A stretch of DNA of 64,000 bases from Paraprevotella xylaniphila YIT 11841. GTDB lineage: Bacteria; Bacteroidota; Bacteroidia; Bacteroidales; Bacteroidaceae. Positions 39,411 to 48,731 of the stretch are shown one piece after another. The DNA is taken from NCBI RefSeq assembly GCF_000205165.1, contig NZ_GL883824.1:1-64000 (forward strand), read 5' to 3'. The notes beneath the pieces were generated by a model. It made no database searches and was not told the origin of the DNA. It saw nothing but the letters and a program-made list of their open reading frames with translations. The position numbers were made by a program, and so were the translations under genes. Position 1 is the stretch's first letter. Every line of letters begins with the position of its first letter.

Positions 39411-39463
39411 TCAATCTAAGCCAAACGAAAATTCAATCTAAGCCGAATGATTTTTCATTCTCC
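39411..39463 (-). repeat. Intergenic element, copy B, with a 22-bp tandem unit
   Basis: TCAATCTAAGCC occurs at 39411 and again at 39433, a 22-bp period. The second unit extends to 39463 and matches copy A (1395-1425) at 28 of 31 bases. Located upstream of the ileS promoter. The 311-bp gap between ileS and the SusD gene otherwise holds only that promoter box and the operon terminator. Confidence 0.6.
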
Positions 39464-39514
39464 GCACAAAAAACAAGCATTTATATACATTTGTAATTCA
39501 GCAGGTTATAATAT

Positions 39515-39554
39515 AAAAAAAAAGAGGGCAGGGAATCCCAAACATTCCCTGCCC
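39515..39554 (-). terminator. Terminator of the FAS1/SusCD operon
   Basis: Minus-strand perfect 11-bp stem GGGCAGGGAAT/ATTCCCTGCCC (39544-39554 with 39526-39536), 7-base loop, then a run of T (complement of 39515-39523). It lies 27 bp after the last stop codon. Confidence 0.9.
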
Positions 39555-39580
39555 CGACATTAAGTCACGAACAAAAACAA

Positions 39581-41506
39581 TTACATTCCTATCTGTCCTT
39601 TCCAATTCAGGAACCAGTTGCTCTCTACCATCAACTTGTTGTAAAGCGAACCGTCACGATTCTCTTTGCCTTCGCGCTTGCTGACCGGGTCGGCCACCCA
39701 CGCATTATTACGGTAACGTTTGGCAAAACGGATCAAATCATAAAAACGCTTGCCCTCGAAACAGGATTCCAACGCATTTTCATTGATGATCATGCTGTCC
39801 ACGCGGGCTTGCTCCTCAGCCAGGTTCAGGTAAGCCCAGTCCTTGCGGCTCTGCCCCACGTAACCGTTGACACGGTTACCGTCCTTGTCCAAAGAATCCA
39901 CCATCGGATAAGCATAATCCGGATCCAACTCGGCATAACCGCAACCACGTGAATGTACGCCCACCGTATTGAAAGCTTCGGTAACACTACCGCCTTCCTC
40001 ACCGAGACGTCCGTTACGCGTCTTGAACACATTGAAATAATTGTTGGCCGAATTCAACTCGTTGAGGAATGCCAAATCGGCATCGTTGCAATATACGGAC
40101 ACACTGTCATCTACCACGTCCTTACTGATTCCCGTGGCCAAAATGGCGTATGCCATGCGCGGGAACCCGCCATTGTTAAGGGCTTCGGCCAAACGTAACC
40201 AAACATCGCATTCACGGTAAATTCCGATGTGGCGTTGGTTTACCTTGTAGATATTCTGCCTCGTAAACTTATTGGCAGTTCCTCCCGTCGTAATGTTAAA
40301 GGTTCTCGTCCTCCATTGGGCACCCAAGCGCAAATCTCCCTCCAACACCGGTGACTCCTCAATCTCATCCGGAATCACATCTATCGGACGGTTTTCCTTG
40401 TCCAAGAAAGAATAAGACTGCGACCGGCTGATTTCCTGCATGTGCAAGGACGGCGTGATGCAGAAGTTCGTAGAAGTAATGAGGGCACCGTCTTCTGTGG
40501 TCGATGAATTGTACAAAGTCTGCACTTCGCTATAATATCCCTGACTGGCAGCCGAGTCCATCGGGATAAAGGTGAAGGTTTCCGTTCCATATATGGAAGG
40601 ACTCTGTCCCGGAAGTGAATAAGAAAGCCCATAAGAAGTCCCCGTGCTTGAGTAAAACTCTGACCACCAAGCCAACTTTCTATTGGGATAGTAAACAGAC
40701 TTCGAGAACCCGTCCCCAACGTTACGTTTGTCCATAATCCAACGGAAATAGCATTTGGCAGCCTCGCGGTAATATGCACGTCCGGCATCCGTCCCCTGGC
40801 AAGAAGCTTTCCAGAGATACAAATCGCCCAACACCATGTCTACCGGGAAATAGCAGTTGGCCATTAAAAGATTACCCACCTTATGCAAAACGGGCCATTC
40901 CGTGTTGCTGTATGGTTTCAGGTCGTTGATGAAATAATCGCAAATGGCTTCAATATCCTTACGGTCTTTCACGTCAAGGCTGACATCATTGGCATCCTGC
41001 TCCGTCAGCAACGGATTCGTGTAGAAAGGCACCTTGCCATAGTTCAACGCCAGTTGCAGGTAGGCCCATGCGCGGATAGACCTTACCTGTGCCATTTCCT
41101 TGGCAAAAATCTGGTTGCCGCGATTGTCGTATGCGTTAGTATCAGCGTATGCAAGATAATAATTACAGTTGTTAATCACTGCATAATAATCACGCGGGCT
41201 ATTATATTTGTTCTCGTCCGTCACTTCGAAGTTGGCCAACGCACGCAAATCGGCACTGGCCTGAGTGGTCAAAGTCACCAAGTCGCCCCGCACCTCGCCC
41301 AACAGGTTGGTTCGGTCACCGATGGCCTGCAGCTTATAGATAATACCTATCAGGGAAGTGGCAGTATCGGCCGGTGTCTTTAAATGGCTGCCGTTTTCGT
41401 ATATCACATAATCCGAAGTCGGCTCCAGCATGTCTTCGCAGGATCCTAAGAATCCTGCTCCGACAGCCGCCAACGCAATCTGAAAAATATAAGATTTGAG
41501 TTTCAT
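39581..41506 (-). CDS. SusD/RagB-family surface lipoprotein (second pair)
   Basis: 641 residues. Lipoprotein signal ending LGSC (Cys23) followed by acidic EDMLE, consistent with surface display. The SusD N-terminal helical/TPR part is recognisable (AYLQLALNYGKVPFYTNPL, about 155-175), as is the C-terminal hallmark ALESCFEGKRFYDLIRFAKRY (about 590-610). SusD proteins cap the partner SusC channel and bind its cargo. It starts 11 bp after its SusC gene and is last in the operon. The ligand is unknown; it is somewhat longer than typical SusD proteins. Confidence 0.88.
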   Translation of the reverse strand: MKLKSYIFQIALAAVGAGFLGSCEDMLEPTSDYVIYENGSHLKTPADTATSLIGIIYKLQAIGDRTNLLGEVRGDLVTLTTQASADLRALANFEVTDENKYNSPRDYYAVINNCNYYLAYADTNAYDNRGNQIFAKEMAQVRSIRAWAYLQLALNYGKVPFYTNPLLTEQDANDVSLDVKDRKDIEAICDYFINDLKPYSNTEWPVLHKVGNLLMANCYFPVDMVLGDLYLWKASCQGTDAGRAYYREAAKCYFRWIMDKRNVGDGFSKSVYYPNRKLAWWSEFYSSTGTSYGLSYSLPGQSPSIYGTETFTFIPMDSAASQGYYSEVQTLYNSSTTEDGALITSTNFCITPSLHMQEISRSQSYSFLDKENRPIDVIPDEIEESPVLEGDLRLGAQWRTRTFNITTGGTANKFTRQNIYKVNQRHIGIYRECDVWLRLAEALNNGGFPRMAYAILATGISKDVVDDSVSVYCNDADLAFLNELNSANNYFNVFKTRNGRLGEEGGSVTEAFNTVGVHSRGCGYAELDPDYAYPMVDSLDKDGNRVNGYVGQSRKDWAYLNLAEEQARVDSMIINENALESCFEGKRFYDLIRFAKRYRNNAWVADPVSKREGKENRDGSLYNKLMVESNWFLNWKGQIGM

Positions 41507-41517
41507 AAGAGACTGAA

Positions 41518-44500
41518 TTAAAGGTTGATTTTAATACCGAGCATAAAGTTACGGCTGTTAGCCAACAGGCCGCGGTCTATGCCTTGTTCCAAAACACTGT
41601 TGCTCATGGAGAAGTCCGGATCGGCTCCTAAGTACTTAGACACGGTAAAGACGTTGTTTGCCTGTCCCCAGAACGTCAGGCCGTGGATGAAAGTATTGTT
41701 AATCGGAAGCTCGTAGCTCAACGTGATAGATTTCAAACGCAAGTAACTGGCATCCTCAATCCAACGGTCGCTGAAACGGGCATTGCCCATCGGGTCTTCC
41801 CACGTCACCGTCGGCATGTCGGTCACCTGTCCTTCATAGCTCCAACGGTTCGCCATCGCTACCGACTGGTTCATGAAGCGGTTTCCGCCTTCCAACTGCG
41901 AACGCAAGTAGTTATAGGCATCGTTGCCCAAGCTGTAATTGAAGTTCACATCCAAACGGATACGCTTGTAACTCAAAGAGGTGAAGATGTTACCGTAAAT
42001 ATCCGGGTTCGGATCTCCGATGACCTGCATATCTGCCTTGTTGATTTCCTTGTCACCGTTATCGGCAAACTTCACGTCGCCGGCCCCGAAGTAATTCTTG
42101 TCGATACCGTTCTCGCCCAAGATATACAATCCGTCGGCCTTGGCCTCTTCCGAAGTGGCATATACGTGCGTACCGGATGCGGTGGCCTCGGTCTTGTAAC
42201 CATAGAACAAATTCACCGGTTGGCCAATCTGCGAACGGATGGTAGCACCGTAGACTTCGGCATCCACATAATCCTGTCCGTCGGGCAAAGCCGTCAGCTT
42301 GTTCTTGTAATGGCCGACACTGGCGCCCAGTTCCCAGTTCCAGTCGCGGGTGGCAATGATATGGCCGTTCACCGTAATATTATAACCCTTGTTCTCCAAA
42401 GAACCACCGTTCACCCAGTTGTTCTCCAAACCGGTAATGAAGTTCAGCTCATGGTAAGTCAACAGGTTGTCTGTCCAACTCTTGAACACGTTTACTTTCA
42501 AGTTCAAACGGTTCTTCAGGAAATTCAACTCCGTACCGAAACTGAAGCGACGAGTGGTTTCCCACTGTACTTCCGTATTGCCCAAATTGCCCAAAACCAA
42601 ACCATTGGCCTTATTCTGGAACAAGATACTCTTGAAATAAGTACGGGTGGCATCAAAGTCGATACCGTCGTTACCGCTCACATCGTACCCCATCGTGAAT
42701 TTGGCATAGTCTATTCCCGGCACATCGAACCAACTTTCATTGGACAACACCCAACCGGCCTGGATTCCGGGGAAAACGCCCCAACGCACACCGGCCAGTT
42801 TGAACCCTTCCTTCGCTTCCTTACCGAATCGTGAAGAACTTTCGATGGCCAAGTTACCTTCCACGAAATAACGCTTCCTGTAATCATAACGGGCCTGTCC
42901 GTACCAACTCATCGAAGTCCACTCGTTGGTGCTACCGGTAGTCGTCTTGTTTTTAGTATCGTTGATAAACGGTGTCTTATCACTACCGGTATCATACCCC
43001 AACTGCGAATCCACCTTATAACGGTCGTTCATATAACGGAATCCTCCCAAAAGATCGATGCTGTGTGCCCCGTACTGGTTGCCCCACTCTATTTTCGTAT
43101 CGCTCGTGATAGAGTTCTGCGAAGAGTAAAGCGAACGGATTTCATTCTCTACCGTAAGGCCGATAGAAGACACATAGTAGTCAGGCACACCGTTGATGGG
43201 CACGTAATACTTGTCGTTCGTATTCGTCAACGTATAGCTGAACAAAGAACTGATAGACAAATGCTTGTTAAACTGCCATTTCGGCGTAATGGCGAGGTTC
43301 AAATAAGAGTTCTCAAAGTAATTCTTGTTCTGGGCCGTACCGTATTCATTGATAGAAGCAGGGTTGGCCAAACGGTAGTTCACATTACCAATCGAAGCCA
43401 AAGCCTGGTTCAGATAGTCCTCGTCGTTATTGTCAAATGCCACGTCGGAAATCTTACCGTTGGAATAAGCATACGGGCTCAGCATCGGGCTTTTCACCAA
43501 ACCGAGATAATTGACGGAAGTCACCGTTCCTTCATCATACCCTTCCGGCGCACCCTGGTCTTTCAAGTTACGCGTCACGTTGCTATAAGAAGCATCGAAG
43601 CGGATGAACAGGTGCTTGAACATGTTGATGTCCGTATTGAAACGGATATTCAAACGGTTCACGTCATTGTCTTCCAACACGCTCTGCGCACCATTGTACC
43701 CCATCGCAAGAAAATAGCTGGCTACTTCATCACCACCTTGCACCGTAATGCCATAATTCTGCGAAAAAGCCTCACGGTAGATGACATCGTCCCAATCCGT
43801 ATTGTTATTATACTTGTTATAGTAGTAATTATTCGGATCGGAAGTCAGGAACTGGAATTCCGACAAGTTCGTACCCGTTGTCTTCAACAAGTCCGAAGCG
43901 TATGTCTTGAACTGCGAACCGCTCATCACTGGAAGCGATTTAGGCAATAAGGTTATACCTGCCGACACGGTGGCATCGATTTTCGTTGCCAGACTCGTGT
44001 TGCGCTTCGTCTCGATGAGAATCACGCCATTGGCACCTTTGGCTCCATAAATGGACGTACCGTTGGCCATCACCTTCACGCTCTTGATTTCATTGACGTT
44101 GAAGGAGGTCAGGATATCATTGTAGAAACCGTCATGGATCATCGTGCGGTCATATTGTTGGTCCACGATAACCCCGTCAATCACGACCAACGGCTGGCCG
44201 TTGCTGTGCAAGGAGTTGATACCGTTCATCATCATGAAATTTCCGATACCGGGCGTACCTCCACGGGAAATCGTACGGACATTGGCTCCCAACCGGTCAC
44301 CGATTTCGGACGTGATATTCAATGACGGACTATAATCGAACTTGTCTGCCACCACCGTGTTCAGGATATTGTCATCCGCACCGTATGCCGAACGCATGAC
44401 ACTCGAATACATCGTCACGTCACGCAACTTACCGGATTGGTTAATACCCACACGAACCGTATTATAATCCGGCGACGTGATTTTCAAGGCCGTGGCGTAC

Positions 44501-44769
44501 TCCGGCACGTCGAGCTTATACGTACCGTCCTCTTCGGTCAACGTACTGTAACCGTCGTAACCGCTCACGCTGACCAACGCCCCACCCAAGGGCGCGCCGG
44601 ATGTCACCGCGAACACTCGTCCGCTGACCGGACGTGTCTTTACATTTTTCTTGATCGGACTGGCAGGTCTGGCCGCAGTCACGGTGTCGGTAGCAGCCTC
44701 TTCCTGGGCATAGCCCCCCAAAGTGCCTGCCATCAACAATGCTAAACAATAGAATCTATATCTTTTCAT
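41518..44769 (-). CDS. SusC/RagA-family TonB-dependent outer-membrane channel (second pair)
   Basis: 1083 residues. Signal peptide ending GGYA/QE, a carboxypeptidase-regulatory-like domain (about 47-120: SGRVFAVTSGAPLGGALVSV), a plug (about 135-260: PLVVIDGVIVDQQ, YGAKGANGVILIETKR) and a 22-strand barrel to the terminal LGIKINL. No STN domain, so no signalling to an anti-sigma factor is expected. The plug is divergent, with KVMANGTSIYG in place of the usual VLKDA.ATAIYG. With the SusD downstream it should import a ligand bound at the surface. It starts 27 bp after a FAS1 gene. Confidence 0.9.
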   Translation of the reverse strand: MKRYRFYCLALLMAGTLGGYAQEEAATDTVTAARPASPIKKNVKTRPVSGRVFAVTSGAPLGGALVSVSGYDGYSTLTEEDGTYKLDVPEYATALKITSPDYNTVRVGINQSGKLRDVTMYSSVMRSAYGADDNILNTVVADKFDYSPSLNITSEIGDRLGANVRTISRGGTPGIGNFMMMNGINSLHSNGQPLVVIDGVIVDQQYDRTMIHDGFYNDILTSFNVNEIKSVKVMANGTSIYGAKGANGVILIETKRNTSLATKIDATVSAGITLLPKSLPVMSGSQFKTYASDLLKTTGTNLSEFQFLTSDPNNYYYNKYNNNTDWDDVIYREAFSQNYGITVQGGDEVASYFLAMGYNGAQSVLEDNDVNRLNIRFNTDINMFKHLFIRFDASYSNVTRNLKDQGAPEGYDEGTVTSVNYLGLVKSPMLSPYAYSNGKISDVAFDNNDEDYLNQALASIGNVNYRLANPASINEYGTAQNKNYFENSYLNLAITPKWQFNKHLSISSLFSYTLTNTNDKYYVPINGVPDYYVSSIGLTVENEIRSLYSSQNSITSDTKIEWGNQYGAHSIDLLGGFRYMNDRYKVDSQLGYDTGSDKTPFINDTKNKTTTGSTNEWTSMSWYGQARYDYRKRYFVEGNLAIESSSRFGKEAKEGFKLAGVRWGVFPGIQAGWVLSNESWFDVPGIDYAKFTMGYDVSGNDGIDFDATRTYFKSILFQNKANGLVLGNLGNTEVQWETTRRFSFGTELNFLKNRLNLKVNVFKSWTDNLLTYHELNFITGLENNWVNGGSLENKGYNITVNGHIIATRDWNWELGASVGHYKNKLTALPDGQDYVDAEVYGATIRSQIGQPVNLFYGYKTEATASGTHVYATSEEAKADGLYILGENGIDKNYFGAGDVKFADNGDKEINKADMQVIGDPNPDIYGNIFTSLSYKRIRLDVNFNYSLGNDAYNYLRSQLEGGNRFMNQSVAMANRWSYEGQVTDMPTVTWEDPMGNARFSDRWIEDASYLRLKSITLSYELPINNTFIHGLTFWGQANNVFTVSKYLGADPDFSMSNSVLEQGIDRGLLANSRNFMLGIKINL

Positions 44770-44796
44770 TACTCATGCTCTAATATTGTTCTACAA

Positions 44797-46497
44797 TCAA
44801 TTTTCATCGCTTCCGGAACCGGATGTAGGACGTGGCTCGAAAATCACACAGTCTATCGCCAAATCCTTACTGTAACCGTCCGGTACCGTACGTCCCTTGA
44901 TAGATTGTATGGTCAGCAACACCCTGGGATCTTCCTCTCCAAAGTTAGAAACCGGGAATTCAAAGCCTTCCGTTACCGTTATGGTGTCCATCCTTGTGGC
45001 ATCGACATCCACGTCCGTGCACAAAGTCCGCGCATTGCTTCCTTCAATCATGTCACCGGTCCTCGACGAATAATATCTGATTTTAGCCGTAAACTGACGC
45101 TTCAACTGTGCGTCTTCCTTGGCCAAAGAGTCTCCGGCCAAAGGAGAGGCAAACACGACCTTGATGTCATACGGGCAATTGGAAAGCGTGCTAGGAATCT
45201 TAAAGGTAATTTCCGGTTGGTTGGTACGTCCCGAACGGGAATCCTTTACCACTAAGTAACCACCCGTTGACACCCTGAAATTCTCATTGGTTGCCTCTAC
45301 CGCATTTACCTGGATTGCAGTAGAGTCGCCCGAAAGCGTCACTGTCGAATAATTATTAGCATATTCCGCTTCAACCTGAATCGGACGCATATAAATCAGC
45401 TTGGTTGGAGGTATGCGCCAATCCGTAGCCTTATACAACCGGCCGTTGCTACAATCCTGAGGAGTCAGGCCATGCAGCAAACCACCTGCCTGCATCGGCC
45501 ACTCGAACTTGGAGAAATCCGGATAATACGACATATAGGTCGTGGCAACGATGGAATCCGGATTTGCTTCGTTGAAAGGCAATTCCTGCTCCCGTACATT
45601 GAAGAACGAGCTGTAAATCAACATATATTGGGAATAGAGGTTCTGCAAAGAATCGCCGTCTTCACCTAAACTCTTGTGAAATTCGAAATAGGAACGATAC
45701 TGATCGATATGCTCTCTCCAAACCTTATTGGTAGGAGCTACGAACCAATATAAACTATCCTCCGAATCAATTTGTCCAAAATTATCAAATATCCTGTTAT
45801 AATTGTACATCACGGAATCCAGATATACAGTCTCACCGTCCACGATACCGCCCGGCACACTGGCCTCTTCGTCAAGTTCTATACGGTTCCATGAAAGGAA
45901 GAAATTGGACACGCTGTCCAAACCTTGGTCTCCCTCCCTATCCATACGAATACGCTCCCAAATGTTGGGAAAGAAAGTCGCGGCTCCGTCCACCTTATAA
46001 AGCATACCATTGGAAGAGGGCACACCATTGCCCACCATATTCACTTCGCCATTGAGCATGGAACTGGTCAAGTTCAGACGTTTGCCATTCAACATCTTGA
46101 CAGTCTCGTCCTCCGTCAACGATGAAACTTGTTGATTGTACATGGCGATATGATTCCTGATAAACTGGTTCAAGGTAGCATTATCGTCATCAATGATTCC
46201 CAGGCTTTTCTCTCTCTTATAGGTTTCAATCCACTCCTGAGCTTCCTCCTCCGTGATTTCGGGAGCCCAAACGGTAAACACCTGATTGGAGTTCAACATG
46301 TCCTTATAGCCACAAGAATCAAGCACCCGTACGAAAGGACGAATGCTCTCGTCGAGTAGCATGTTTTCCCACAGGGTCGCACCGGGCACCGAACCATTCA
46401 CACTGTAATGGTCGTCCCATGTATCCGTACAGGACACACCGGTGGTTGCGGCGATTAACGCCACAACTCCTGTCTGCATATAATATTTCAATTTCAT
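44797..46497 (-). CDS. FAS1-domain lipoprotein with C-terminal beta domain
   Basis: 566 residues. Lipoprotein signal ending GVSC (Cys23), followed by TDTWDD. Two degenerate fasciclin-like modules are seen from their strand/box pattern: NQVFTVWAPEITEEEAQEW (about 70-90) with NHIAMYNQ, and DSLYWFVAPTNKVWREHI (about 245-262). The last 190 residues are beta-rich (IQVEAEYANNYSTVTLSG to IDCVIFEP), like a carbohydrate-binding or DUF5108-like sandwich. FAS1 domains mediate adhesion in many organisms. Placed between the broken FAS1 gene and the second SusC gene. Confidence 0.75.
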   Translation of the reverse strand: MKLKYYMQTGVVALIAATTGVSCTDTWDDHYSVNGSVPGATLWENMLLDESIRPFVRVLDSCGYKDMLNSNQVFTVWAPEITEEEAQEWIETYKREKSLGIIDDDNATLNQFIRNHIAMYNQQVSSLTEDETVKMLNGKRLNLTSSMLNGEVNMVGNGVPSSNGMLYKVDGAATFFPNIWERIRMDREGDQGLDSVSNFFLSWNRIELDEEASVPGGIVDGETVYLDSVMYNYNRIFDNFGQIDSEDSLYWFVAPTNKVWREHIDQYRSYFEFHKSLGEDGDSLQNLYSQYMLIYSSFFNVREQELPFNEANPDSIVATTYMSYYPDFSKFEWPMQAGGLLHGLTPQDCSNGRLYKATDWRIPPTKLIYMRPIQVEAEYANNYSTVTLSGDSTAIQVNAVEATNENFRVSTGGYLVVKDSRSGRTNQPEITFKIPSTLSNCPYDIKVVFASPLAGDSLAKEDAQLKRQFTAKIRYYSSRTGDMIEGSNARTLCTDVDVDATRMDTITVTEGFEFPVSNFGEEDPRVLLTIQSIKGRTVPDGYSKDLAIDCVIFEPRPTSGSGSDEN

Positions 46498-46523
46498 TTT
46501 TCTTTAGTGTTTTAATGTGAATA

Positions 46524-48731
46524 TTAGTAAAGATCCTCACCGATACCTCCGGCACCGCAAATGCTTATGGGCACCAATTCCATGTAATCAAGAATGAAAC
46601 ATCCTCTGTTCCCTTGCGTGAATACGGAACGAATACGGATCTTATGGTCTGTATGGGGTTTTATCTCTACATCGCAAATCTTACGACGGAAAGTATAGGC
46701 ATTATTGTACATCATTGTACAACTATTCGGGCTGTATCTCGGAGCATCCGTTCCGTCATTCCCCGTAAAGCAACTCTTCGGCCCGCTATAATAACCGTTA
46801 TTCTTCATCGTACGTTCGTTCTCTTCCAATTGCTCAGTAGTGTAAACACCAGAAGTACTTTCTTCCGAATTCCGGAAACCGGTAGTCCCATTATACAACC
46901 CACCGACTCATGCATCGTCTGCACGATAGCGCATATCGATAGGAATCCCCTGCGGAATGCCGTCCACATAAATTTGGGCAATACCACGATCCAACATACC
47001 CGGATATCCCAAACGAAGTTCATACGTGCCGGGAGGGACATTAGGCAACGGGAAAGTCACGTCGTAACTCGTTCCCAAGATGTTAATCTCATCCCCGCCC
47101 CAGTTCCACCAAGGCGTTTTAGGACGCTGCACGAAGAAAATGGTATTCTCGCTAAATGTACAATTTTTCATATAGCCGGGTGGTATATAATAATTGAACC
47201 CACCGTTTTCGCCACCGTTCTCGTCATTGTCGTGGCCACCGTAAGCCTGTGTCGGATTTCCACACAAACGAATGTCATTATTGGTCAATTCCGGCCATAT
47301 TGTATAAAAATCCATACGCATCCTCGTATTCATCACGTTATTGCGCATCGTTTGGTCATAAGCCACAATATCGTCCAAATAGAAGTAAGACACGTTCAAC
47401 GAGAAGTTCTCTGCGCCTGGCTGAGTCAAATAAGCACCCCGCACCCTGTCATAAGAATTATACCTCGTAGCCGTACTATGGTTGATATAGTAACTGCCCG
47501 GATGCTCTACCTGCTTGTCGACAGTGGCATATACCCTCTCCAACTTTATCATGGAATAATCCAACAAGGTGGAAATCCACTCCGTAGGGTTGGCGTATGC
47601 CGTATTGGTACCCCAACAGTTTATCAACTTGGCCGTACTGGCAAACAAACGGTCCAAAATGTGATACGACAAGAACATGTTCAACGGATTGTAACGACTG
47701 GTCAAGGACTCCTTGTTCCAATACCGTTCCTTATACGTACGCCTTTCCGAATCGTCAGGATCCACATCATTCAAACCGAATATGTTGGCAGCCGCATTAT
47801 CTTTATATTTCTCCACGGCCAAATCGTACAACGCATCGACCTTCTGGTCCAAAGTCATATTGGCGTTGAAGCGATTGCTATATTTTTCATACAGCACCTC
47901 ATCGGGAACAATAAGCAACGTGAAACCTTGGTAACGGTGATCCGGACGCTTGGCATGGTAGGCATAGCCTTTATCGTTTTCGTTGAAAATACCTCCGGAA
48001 TAAATTTCCTTCTTGAATTCAGGGTAATTCTCTTTCCAGATTTCATAACTGTCATCACGATAGTGAACCAACGAGTCCAACAATCCCGTACGCTTGAGCG
48101 CTTCGTAATAAATCGTGAATTCGTCATGATTTTCATCCAACAGACTGGATCCCAAACTGGTATTCGGTATCAATACGCGATCCACCGGATGAACCACTCC
48201 GTTGTCTACAGAATCATTCTTCAACTCATTGATAATGGCCGAACGACGGTTGATGACACTTAACGTCATCCCATTCGCGTCCACTGTATCCCCGTCCGTC
48301 ACGATAATCAAAGGCAAGTCAAGTTCATTATTGATTTGCTCCGTTTCGGCAAAGTTATAAGTGTACTTGATGCTATTATCCACCAAACAGGCTTTCACCA
48401 ACGTATCGCACAATTCGACAGGCATGTCCTCGACAGAAGCGTAGCCGCGTTCCTTCAAAAAGGCTTCCACTCCGGAATTGATAGCCGGATAAAACGTTCG
48501 GGAACCACGGCTCGACAGGAAATCCATCTCGCCGGCACGCTCGACAATACGCTTGAACAGGCTGAAATCTTCACGATTCTTCAAATAATCACTCATCATC
48601 TCCCCCGTAAAAGTATAGTAGCTGTCGGCTGCCAAGTCATCATTGCAACTGGTGAATAGAATCATCTGCACCGTCAAGAATAAAACGGTGCAAATGGATG
48701 TCAATATTTTCAATAATTGCTTCATAATCAT
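46524..48731 (-). pseudogene. FAS1-domain lipoprotein interrupted by an in-frame TGA
   Basis: Coding starts at 48731 or 48725 (MKQLLKILTS), with a lipoprotein signal ending FTSC then NDD. Two FAS1-like modules (GSRTFYPAINSGVEAFL; YQGFTLLIVPDEVLYEKY) and a C-terminal beta domain follow. The frame stops at TGA (46910-46908) after YRADDA, but the same frame continues as VGGLYNGTTGF and on for 127 codons to ICGAGGIGEDLY, including FILDYMELVP, the usual last strand of such domains. The full frame would be 735 codons. A single CGA-to-TGA change would explain it. The stub of 607 residues may still be made. Its start overlaps the SusD stop (TAATG). Confidence 0.75.
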
